A DNA stretch of 12,187 bases from Flavobacteriaceae bacterium (GTDB lineage: Bacteria; Bacteroidota; Bacteroidia; Flavobacteriales; Flavobacteriaceae). The DNA lies in the NCBI GenBank assembly GCA_030618945.1, contig JAUXCI010000048.1, positions 1 through 12,187 on the forward strand. The letters are read 5' to 3'. Positions 6,306 to 12,187 of this stretch are shown here, one piece after another. The notes beneath the pieces are model-generated. The model saw only the letters and a list, made by a program, of their open reading frames with translations. It was not told the DNA's origin and did not search any database. The position numbers and the translations under genes were made by a program. Every line of letters begins with the position of its first letter. Within the stretch, counting starts at the first letter, position 1.

Positions 6306-8195
6306 ATGAGGATAAAAAAGGTTATGATCTTATCCGTTTTATTCATTAGTACTTTGGTTAGTGGACAGGATCAAAGCAAGGTACTTTTTAGCGTGGACGG
6401 AAAAGACGTTTATAATGCCGAATTCATCAGGGTATTTGAAAAGAACAGGGATATTGTTGTTGAAGAAGAACATAAAGACTTTGACGATTATTTTGACTTA
6501 TTTGTTGATTTTAAATTGAAACTGGAACAAGCACGAGACATGCATCTCGATACTGCGTCTTCCTATACTGCTGAATTGGCAAAATACAGAGAGCAATTAG
6601 TTCAACCCTATTTACAAAACCCTGAAGGCATTGAGCTCTTGGTGAAAGAGGCTTATAAAAGAACGGTCAATGAAGTTAATGCCAGCCATATTCTTATAAT
6701 TGTTGAGGCAGATGCCCCGGCAGCTGACACAATAAAGGCATATACTCGGATCCTGGAAGCCAGGAAAGAAATTCTAGCAGGGGCAAAGTTTGACAGTATC
6801 GCAAAATTGTATTCAGATGATCCATCTGTTCAATTAAACAGTGGAAATTTAGGATATTTTTCAGCTTTTGCAATGGTGTACGAATTTGAAAATGCGGCAT
6901 ATGACACAAAAATCGGAGAAGTTTCCATGCCTTTTAGAACACAATTTGGATACCATATTGTAGAAGTAAATGATAGACGGAAGTCTCCTGGGGAAGTGCA
7001 GGTGGCTCATATCATGGTTAAAAATGACTCCACAAATACATTAAGGGCAAAAGAAAAGATTGATGATATTTATAATAAGCTGCTTCAAGGCGATGATTTT
7101 GCCAGGATAGCCCAGGAACATTCAGATGATTTGAGTTCAGCTCAAAAAGGAGGTGCCTTGCCTAAATTTGGAACGGGTAGAATGATCAAACCATTTGAAG
7201 ATGTTGCCTTCAGCCTGGATGAGAAAGGTGATTTCTCAAAACCTTTCGAGTCCTCATATGGATGGCACATTTTAAAACTTATAGAAACATACCCTATACC
7301 TTCCTATGTTGACCTTCATTCCCAATTAGAATCCAAGGTAAAAAATGGAAGCAGATCAGGTTATGTAGAGCGCTCCTTAGCTCAAAAAATAGCCTTGAAC
7401 TACAAGGTTATTGAGCATAAGGACATCTTACAATTGAGTGCGAACTTTAGTGATTTGGAGAATAATTTTGACACCATTTTAGTAGTTGAAAATAAGTACT
7501 TTACGAGTCATAATTTATATGAATACGGAAAGGAAATCAAGAAAAAATCTAAAGAATTGATTTTCGAAGATTTTAAGTATTTTATGATAATTGATTACTA
7601 TAAGGATCACCTGGAAGATACCAATAAAGAATTTGCCCTTACTTATAAGGAATACAAAGATGGGTTGCTGTTATTTGAATTGCTTCAGAAGGTTATATGG
7701 GAAAGATCAGAAAAAGATTCTCTTGGCTTAAGCCAATTTTTTGAAGAGAATCGCGATAGTTATAAATGGAAAAAGAGGGCAGACCTGAGCATTGCAAGTT
7801 GTACAAAAAAGGAAAAGGCAGAGATTGTAAAACGATATATGATAGAGGGTTTGAAAAATGACAGTATTAAGGCTTTGGTTAATGAAGGAGCAACAATACA
7901 CGTTCTGTTTAGTAAAGGTAAGTTGGAAGAAGGAAGTTCTAAACTTCCGGAAACGTATCAATTTGAATTGGGTGTTTCAAAAATATTTGAGGAAGAAGAG
8001 AATAATTTTACCATCATAAAGGTAGACACTGTATTTGAACCCCAATTAAAAGAACTCAAGGATACAAGAGGCGAGGTAATGAATGATTATCAAAATTATT
8101 TAGAGGCAGAATGGGTAAAAGAACTGCGAAAAACCTATAAAATTAAAGTGAATAACAAAAATTACAAGGAATTAAAACAACGATTTTCAAATTAA
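6306..8195 (+). CDS. Exported peptidyl-prolyl isomerase with two parvulin (PpiC) domains, 629 aa
   Basis: A periplasmic foldase/chaperone related to SurA and PpiD-type proteins. Residues 1-20 form a signal peptide (MRIKKVMILSVLFISTLVSG) with cleavage expected before QDQ; no lipobox Cys. A SurA_N-like helical region covers about 25-120. Two parvulin domains follow: about 123-223 (ASHILI with H128, YSDDPSVQ, QFGYHIVEV with H217) and about 230-327 (VAHIMV with H235, HSDDLSSAQKGG, SYGWHILKL with H321). Both keep the two histidines of the parvulin active site, so both could be catalytic. Residues about 330-629 are a long, charged, mostly helical region I do not recognise, perhaps a second substrate-binding module. 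Start choice: the frame is open back to a TTG at 6261 and a GTG at 6300, but only the ATG at 6306 places the signal peptide at the N-terminus. The next gene starts 2 bp after the stop. Confidence 0.92.
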   Translation: MRIKKVMILSVLFISTLVSGQDQSKVLFSVDGKDVYNAEFIRVFEKNRDIVVEEEHKDFDDYFDLFVDFKLKLEQARDMHLDTASSYTAELAKYREQLVQPYLQNPEGIELLVKEAYKRTVNEVNASHILIIVEADAPAADTIKAYTRILEARKEILAGAKFDSIAKLYSDDPSVQLNSGNLGYFSAFAMVYEFENAAYDTKIGEVSMPFRTQFGYHIVEVNDRRKSPGEVQVAHIMVKNDSTNTLRAKEKIDDIYNKLLQGDDFARIAQEHSDDLSSAQKGGALPKFGTGRMIKPFEDVAFSLDEKGDFSKPFESSYGWHILKLIETYPIPSYVDLHSQLESKVKNGSRSGYVERSLAQKIALNYKVIEHKDILQLSANFSDLENNFDTILVVENKYFTSHNLYEYGKEIKKKSKELIFEDFKYFMIIDYYKDHLEDTNKEFALTYKEYKDGLLLFELLQKVIWERSEKDSLGLSQFFEENRDSYKWKKRADLSIASCTKKEKAEIVKRYMIEGLKNDSIKALVNEGATIHVLFSKGKLEEGSSKLPETYQFELGVSKIFEEEENNFTIIKVDTVFEPQLKELKDTRGEVMNDYQNYLEAEWVKELRKTYKIKVNNKNYKELKQRFSN

Positions 8196-8197
8196 TA

Positions 8198-9028
8198 ATG
8201 AGAAGTATATTCACATATCTGTTTGTCATAATGGCCCTGTTTTCCTGTAACGAAGAAAAACCGGAAGAAAATGCTATTGCCAGGGTAAATAATAAATATC
8301 TCCATCCGGAGGATATGAATTTCAGCTTTCCCGAAGGCCTTTCGAGAGAAGACAGTTTGTTATATCGCAATAATTATATTAAAATTTGGGCAACAAATGA
8401 ATTGCTTTTGAATAAAGCCAGGATCAATATTGAAGATGAAAACAATGAGATTGAAACCTTGGTTAAAAAGTATGAAAAGGAACTATTGATAGACAGATAT
8501 AAAAAAGCAGTTTTACAGCAAGAACTTGATACAGTAATCACTGATAAAGATATTGATGATTATTATGAGGTAAACAAAAATGTTTACAAGCTTAACGAGG
8601 AGTTAATACAATTAAAATATATTTATTATAGCAAAGACTTGATTGACAGCAAAAATTTGATCAAACTTTTTAAATCAAAGGATGCAGAAGATTTAGAACT
8701 TTTGATTGGACGAGAACTGGAATTTTATTCCTATTCTTTTAATGACAGCATGTGGGTTAGTATGAGAGAAGTTGAAAAAAAATTAACCTTTCTCAAGAAT
8801 GAAAAAAAGGTAGAAAAGAATCAATTTATTCAAAAAGAAGATTCATTAGGAGTATATTTGCTGGCTGTAAAGGATATTCTTCATAGAAATCAAGTTGCTC
8901 CCAAAAGTTATGTGACCCCAACCATTAGACAAATGATTTTGCATAAAAGAAAGCTGGAACTGATGAATACTATTGAAAAGATTATCATGATAGATGCCAT
9001 TAAGAATAAACAATTTGAACAGTATTAA
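8198..9028 (+). CDS. SurA-like lipoprotein without recognisable parvulin domain, 276 aa
   Basis: A predicted lipoprotein: a short basic-hydrophobic signal (MRSIFTYLFVIMALFSC) ends in a lipobox with C17, the residue that would be lipidated. The mature protein starts CNEEKPEE; acidic residues just after Cys recall the lipoprotein export signals of Bacteroidota that send lipoproteins to the cell surface, but this is only suggestive. Residues about 26-130 (AIARVNNKYLHPEDM, then IWATNELLLNKARINI, then DTVITDKDIDDYYEVNKNVY) follow the SurA/PpiC N-terminal chaperone pattern, in which the segment ending at DYYEVNKNVY normally leads into a parvulin domain. Here no ASHIL, G-rich or GYH motif follows, so isomerase activity is unlikely. 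The rest is charged and helical. It is flanked by PPIase genes at 2 and 1 bp, so it is co-transcribed and probably works with them at a membrane. Confidence 0.75.
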   Translation: MRSIFTYLFVIMALFSCNEEKPEENAIARVNNKYLHPEDMNFSFPEGLSREDSLLYRNNYIKIWATNELLLNKARINIEDENNEIETLVKKYEKELLIDRYKKAVLQQELDTVITDKDIDDYYEVNKNVYKLNEELIQLKYIYYSKDLIDSKNLIKLFKSKDAEDLELLIGRELEFYSYSFNDSMWVSMREVEKKLTFLKNEKKVEKNQFIQKEDSLGVYLLAVKDILHRNQVAPKSYVTPTIRQMILHKRKLELMNTIEKIIMIDAIKNKQFEQY

Positions 9029-9029
9029 A

Positions 9030-10373
9030 ATGAAGAGAATATTTTTTATAGCCGTGATGGCGATTACCTTGCAAGTTCAGGCACAGGAAAAAGTTAAAAT
9101 CGATGGGGTAGCTACGGTTGTTGGAGATAATATTGTTTTGGATTCAGAGATTGATGCCTTTAAACAAGAGTTGATACAACAAAGTGGAGGGGAAATAGAA
9201 ATCACTGATTGTGAAATGCTTGAACAAATCATGAATCGAAAATTATTGGCTCATCATGCTGTAATTGACAGTATTGTTGTAAACGAAGGTGAAATTCAAC
9301 AACAGGTTCAGAGAAAAACAGATTATTTTACGCAGCAGTTGGGCTCGCCAGAAAAAATGTTGGAACTATATGGTTTTGACAACATGAAAGAGCTAAAAGA
9401 TGAATTGTACCGTGTTGAAAAAGAAGGCCTTTTGATCCAAAAAATGCAGCAGGAACTTACGGCTGGTATAGATATAACACCTGAGGAAGTAAAAAGGTAT
9501 TTTAAAAGTTTGGAAGCTGAGAATAACCTCCCGGAAATTGGTGCTGAGATAGAGCTTTCTCAAATAGTTCTAAATGTTGAAGCAACTCCTGAACAAGTGC
9601 AGAAAACGATTGACAGATTAAATGAAATCAAGAAGGAAGTTGAAGATGGTGGTAATTTTAAGATGAAGGCCATTCTGTATTCTGACGATCCTGGAGTAAC
9701 TCAAAACAACGGATTTTATTCAATTGAAAGAACAAGTCCATTTGTTAAGGAATTCAAGGAAGCAGCATTTAGTATGGAAGAAGGAGAAATTTCTCAACCC
9801 TTCAAATCCGATTTTGGATACCATATCCTAATGGTTGATAAAATCAAAGGAAAGCAAAGAGACGTTTATCACATTTTAATGCAACCCAAGGCGGATGAAG
9901 AAGCAGCTGACCGGGTAAGAGATAGCCTCATAAATTTAAGACAACGAATTCTTAAATTAGAGATCACTTTTGAAGAGGCGGTTATCCAATATTCTCAAGA
10001 TAAAGATACGAGGTTAAGTGCTGGTGTTTTGATGAACCCTGTATCTAGTGATACTCATTTTGATCTTACAAGAATGGACCCTGAATTGTATTCTAAGGTG
10101 AGTAACCTTAAAGAGGGGGAGATTAGTCAGGTGTTTTCTGATCAAACAAGGCAAGGAAAAAAAATGTATAAGATCTTATTGTTGAAGAGTAAAACAGAAG
10201 CGCATACAGCCGATCTTGCCGAAGATTATGTAAAGATCATGGAACTGGCTTTGCAAAAAAAGAAAACGGAATCCATTGAAAAATGGTCAGATGATAAAAT
10301 TGAAGAGACTTATGTAAACATTAACGACGTCTATCTGGAATGTGATTTCAAAAGCAATTGGACCAAAAACTAG
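9030..10373 (+). CDS. SurA-like periplasmic chaperone/peptidyl-prolyl isomerase, 447 aa
   Basis: Resembles SurA, which escorts unfolded outer-membrane proteins through the periplasm. Signal peptide MKRIFFIAVMAITLQVQA (cleavage expected near 18/19), then a SurA_N domain (about 22-165: KIDGVATVVGDNIVLDSEID and a long helical stretch). Parvulin domain 1 covers about 172-272 (LSQIVLNV, YSDDPGVTQNNGFY, DFGYHILMV) and a degenerate domain 2 about 278-388 (VYHILM, YSQDKDTRLSAGVL, MYKILLL). Domain 1 has Q178 where the first active-site His is expected, and domain 2 has K381 where the second is expected, so catalysis may be weak or absent. The only two cysteines, C61 and C438, could form a disulfide tying the N- and C-terminal ends together. 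The ATG at 9030 is chosen over an in-frame ATG at 8994, which would bury the signal peptide behind 12 residues and overlap the previous gene. It starts 1 bp after that gene's stop. Confidence 0.88.
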   Translation: MKRIFFIAVMAITLQVQAQEKVKIDGVATVVGDNIVLDSEIDAFKQELIQQSGGEIEITDCEMLEQIMNRKLLAHHAVIDSIVVNEGEIQQQVQRKTDYFTQQLGSPEKMLELYGFDNMKELKDELYRVEKEGLLIQKMQQELTAGIDITPEEVKRYFKSLEAENNLPEIGAEIELSQIVLNVEATPEQVQKTIDRLNEIKKEVEDGGNFKMKAILYSDDPGVTQNNGFYSIERTSPFVKEFKEAAFSMEEGEISQPFKSDFGYHILMVDKIKGKQRDVYHILMQPKADEEAADRVRDSLINLRQRILKLEITFEEAVIQYSQDKDTRLSAGVLMNPVSSDTHFDLTRMDPELYSKVSNLKEGEISQVFSDQTRQGKKMYKILLLKSKTEAHTADLAEDYVKIMELALQKKKTESIEKWSDDKIEETYVNINDVYLECDFKSNWTKN

Positions 10374-10379
10374 CCAGAC

Positions 10380-11333
10380 ATGTCAGATGTTTCCAAAATC
10401 AACAAACTTGTCCAGGACTATGCTTTTTTAAAAAAAGAAATTGCCAAGGTAATCGTTGGACAGCATGACGCCGTGGACCATGTGCTTCTATCAGTATTAT
10501 GCGGAGGTCATTCCTTGTTGATTGGAGTGCCTGGATTAGCAAAAACCTTACTGGTAAATACAGTGTCAAGAGCTTTGGGACTTGATTTCAAAAGAATCCA
10601 ATTTACACCTGATTTAATGCCTTCCGATATTTTAGGTAGCGAAATATTGGACGAAAACCGTCATTTTAAATTTATTAAAGGACCCATTTTTGCCAATATT
10701 ATTTTAGCTGATGAAATTAACAGGACTCCTCCTAAGACTCAGGCGGCTCTGTTGGAAGCGATGCAGGAAAAATCTGTAACAGTGGCAGGGCATCATTTTA
10801 ATCTTGATTTACCTTTCTTTGTGTTGGCTACACAAAATCCCATTGAGCAGGAAGGAACTTATCCCTTGCCTGAAGCACAATTGGACAGATTTATGTTCTC
10901 TATTTATTTGGATTATCCAACTTTTGAAGAAGAGGTGTTTGTTGCAAAAAACACGACTAATGACGAAGATGTTATTGTGAATCCCGTTTTTAGCCGTGAT
11001 GATATTATCGATTATCAACATTTGATCAGACGAATTCCAATTGCTGATAATGTAGTAGAATACGCGGTGAAATTAGCAACAAAAACAAGACCAAATCAAG
11101 ATAACGCTCCTGAAATAGTGAAAAATTATATTGATTGGGGTGCAGGTCCAAGAGCTTCTCAAAATCTAGTTCTTGCCGCAAAGGGCTATGCCGCAATTAA
11201 GGGTAAATATTCTCCTGATATTGCTGATGTTCAAGCGGTGGCGCATGGGATATTACATCACAGGATAGTTAAAAACTATAAAGCTGAAGCCGAAGGCATT
11301 ACTGAAACGCAAATAATAAATGCGTTAATGTAG
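10380..11333 (+). CDS. MoxR-family AAA+ ATPase, 317 aa
   Basis: A cytoplasmic AAA+ ATPase of the MoxR group, chaperone-like machines that help assemble or activate partner complexes. Motifs in order: GQHDAVDHVLLSVLCGGHSL (27-46), Walker A GVPGLAKT (49-56, K55), TPDLMPSDILG (76-86), Walker B IILADEINR (107-115, D111/E112), sensor 1 ATQNP (150-154), QEGTYPLPEAQLDRF (157-171) with R170 as arginine-finger candidate, and sensor 2 GAGPRAS (254-260, R258). All key residues and the normal length are present. MoxR genes usually sit directly before a DUF58 gene, often with VWA-domain genes. Here the next gene is a DUF2853 protein with its own promoter, and the upstream gene, 6 bp away, is SurA-like. 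The partner is therefore not evident from this window. The gene ends the plus-strand run. Confidence 0.93.
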   Translation: MSDVSKINKLVQDYAFLKKEIAKVIVGQHDAVDHVLLSVLCGGHSLLIGVPGLAKTLLVNTVSRALGLDFKRIQFTPDLMPSDILGSEILDENRHFKFIKGPIFANIILADEINRTPPKTQAALLEAMQEKSVTVAGHHFNLDLPFFVLATQNPIEQEGTYPLPEAQLDRFMFSIYLDYPTFEEEVFVAKNTTNDEDVIVNPVFSRDDIIDYQHLIRRIPIADNVVEYAVKLATKTRPNQDNAPEIVKNYIDWGAGPRASQNLVLAAKGYAAIKGKYSPDIADVQAVAHGILHHRIVKNYKAEAEGITETQIINALM

Positions 11334-11356
11334 CTTAAGTAATTCATTTTCATTGG

Positions 11357-11376
11357 ATTAGTTCAAACTAATTTTA
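11357..11376 (+). terminator. Weak hairpin after moxR, possible terminator
   Basis: ATTAGT (11357-11362) and ACTAAT (11367-11372) form a perfect 6-bp stem around TCAA, followed by a short run of T. It lies 23 bp after the moxR stop and before the promoter of the next gene, where a terminator is expected. The stem is AT-rich and the T tract short, so it is only a candidate. Confidence 0.35.
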
Positions 11377-11402
11377 GCAATAAATTAATTTTATACTGGC
11401 CA

Positions 11403-11433
11403 TTGTGATAACAACAATTTGTTTGTATATTTG
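11403..11433 (+). promoter_or_regulatory. Promoter of the DUF2853 gene, Bacteroidota type
   Basis: TTG (11403-11405), a 20-bp spacer and TATATTTG (11426-11433) match the Bacteroidota -33/-7 promoter consensus exactly. A start site would fall near 11440, leaving an untranslated leader of about 110 nt. No other element in the 215-bp gap fits as well. Confidence 0.75.
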
Positions 11434-11434
11434 C

Positions 11435-11469
11435 ACGCCTTTTGAGCGATTTCAGATTTTAAAAGGTGT
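11435..11469 (+). other. Stem-loop at the 5' end of the DUF2853 transcript
   Basis: ACGCCTTTT (11435-11443) can pair with AAAAGGTGT (11461-11469) through nine pairs, one a G-U wobble, around a 17-nt loop. It begins almost where transcription should start. A second, smaller inverted repeat, GTTTGA/TCAAAC, lies at 11498-11524. They may stabilise or regulate the leader; no known riboswitch is recognised. Confidence 0.4.
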
Positions 11470-11548
11470 AGAAAAATTATTATTAATTTCTCTTGGCGTT
11501 TGAATCGTATATAATCTGTCAAACAAAAAGATACAAATATTAAGACTT

Positions 11549-12187
11549 ATGTCTAAACTACAAGAAAAAATTGATCTATACACTGAAGCAGCAAAAAAGC
11601 TTAGTATATCAATTGAAACAGATCTTTTTAAATTAGTGGCCAAAGGATTAGGCCCATCAATCTACAAAGAAGATTCTGAATTGGTTTCCTCTTCAAATCA
11701 AGCAGAGCTAGAAACCGTTAAGAAGAATTTCCTTATTAAAAAATTAGGCCTTGAGAAAGACGATGCTGAACTGGATACAATTATTCAAAAGGTAATTGAT
11801 ATTCTTGGATCAGGTAATAAAAAGAAATACCGTGCTTTGTTTTATTATTTATTGGTAAAAGAAACAGGGAAAGAATCAGTATATGATGTAGCTGTAAAGG
11901 CACCTGAAATAGAGACTGAGCTTATCGAAAAAGAAAAAAAGGCTGAATCAGCCGTTAAAAAGTCAAAAAAAGAAAAAGTAATGGAAGAAAAAGTTACTGA
12001 TCAAGCAGTTGAAGGGGTTAAGGCAGTTGCCACCCCTGCAGTAGAAAAGACTGTTGATCAAACAGTAGAAGTGGTTAAAGAAGTTGCCACTCCTGCAATA
12101 GAAAAAACTGTTGATAAAACAGTTGAAGTGGTCGCTGAAGACAAAGAGGTCGAAGTTGCTGAAGCTGAAAAAGTTGAAGTACCATTT
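11549..12187 (+). CDS. DUF2853 family protein with repetitive C-terminal extension, 3' end outside window
   Basis: The reading frame is open from the ATG at 11549 to the window edge (213 codons seen, no stop). Residues about 1-115 match the DUF2853 family: an N-terminal helix MSKLQEKIDLYTEAAKKL, then VAKGLGPSIYKEDSELVS (30-47), ETVKKNFLIKKLGL (55-68), and KKKYRALFYYLLVKETGKES (91-110). Family members in Bacteroidota are usually a little over 100 residues, so the protein would normally end near here. Instead a Lys/Glu/Val/Ala-rich tail follows, including a 19-residue tandem repeat (149-167, 168-186 and a partial third from 187). No signal peptide or membrane segment is visible. Function of DUF2853 is unknown. 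It has its own strong promoter and a leader of about 110 nt with stem-loops; no Shine-Dalgarno sequence precedes the ATG. The domain call is good, the length unknown. Confidence 0.8.
   Translation, partial: MSKLQEKIDLYTEAAKKLSISIETDLFKLVAKGLGPSIYKEDSELVSSSNQAELETVKKNFLIKKLGLEKDDAELDTIIQKVIDILGSGNKKKYRALFYYLLVKETGKESVYDVAVKAPEIETELIEKEKKAESAVKKSKKEKVMEEKVTDQAVEGVKAVATPAVEKTVDQTVEVVKEVATPAIEKTVDKTVEVVAEDKEVEVAEAEKVEVPF
11993..12136 (+). repeat. 57-bp tandem repeat coding a 19-residue unit
   Basis: Two full units (11993-12049 and 12050-12106) and the start of a third (from 12107) lie in frame in the DUF2853 gene. Units read VTDQAVEGVKAVATPAVEK and TVDQTVEVVKEVATPAIEK; the third begins TVDKTVEVV and then diverges. 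The units differ at several codons, including synonymous changes, so the duplication is not very recent. More units may lie beyond the window. Confidence 0.85.

Noticed and set aside
5972..6346. A 124-codon minus-strand open frame across the DUF493 gene, and similar frames elsewhere, such as 4697-4996.
   Set aside because: They lie opposite or out of frame with well-supported genes, have atypical low-complexity or Phe/Ile-rich composition and match no family I recognise.
8994..9029. Earlier in-frame ATG for the SurA-like gene.
   Set aside because: It would overlap the lipoprotein gene and bury the signal peptide. The ATG at 9030 sits 1 bp after the previous stop and begins MKRIFFIAVMAITL.
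1..12187. Defence island, phage, transposon, CRISPR or biosynthetic cluster.
   Set aside because: No integrase, transposase, toxin-antitoxin pair, nuclease, direct-repeat array or biosynthetic enzyme set was seen. RecQ and the P-loop ATPase sit in a housekeeping context with fmt, so I do not read them as a defence system.

Overview
The window looks like an ordinary housekeeping stretch of a low-GC (roughly one third G+C, judged by eye) Bacteroidota chromosome, most likely class Flavobacteriia. The evidence is the gene content and order (START-like protein, class IV aminotransferase, YqgE/AlgH, HU, Fmt, a long RecQ), Bacteroidota-type promoter elements (TTG, 19-20 bp, TAnnTTTG), ATG starts with no obvious Shine-Dalgarno sequence, and the SurA-like/MoxR cluster. 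No tRNA, rRNA, CRISPR array, insertion sequence or phage gene was seen, and there is no gene-free gap over 300 bases.

Layout. Bases 64-1362, plus strand: a small START-like protein, a strong intrinsic terminator, and a PLP class IV aminotransferase. Bases 1354-5854, minus strand, read right to left: an AAA_28-type P-loop protein, RecQ and Fmt, spaced 1 and 5 bp apart and so probably one operon; then HU with its own promoter and terminator; then YqgE/AlgH, whose 3' end overlaps that of the aminotransferase by 9 bp. Bases 5942-11333, plus strand: DUF493, then a tight run of a signal-peptide protein with two parvulin domains, a SurA-like lipoprotein with no recognisable parvulin domain, a SurA-like PPIase and a MoxR-family AAA+ ATPase (gaps of 2, 1 and 6 bp). 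The window closes with a DUF2853 protein, cut by the window edge, that has its own promoter and a repetitive C-terminal extension.

How the genes work together. The three SurA-like proteins carry export signals and probably form a periplasmic folding and escort set for outer-membrane proteins. MoxR is cytoplasmic and may only share their transcript. RecQ (DNA repair) and Fmt (initiator tRNA formylation) are unrelated functions apparently sharing a transcript. HU is the abundant nucleoid protein.

I found no convincing undescribed system. The points most worth a second look are the repeat-bearing tail of the DUF2853 protein, the split pattern of parvulin active-site histidines across the SurA-like trio, the unusual position of the zinc cysteines in RecQ, and the hairpin spanning both stop codons of the convergent pair.
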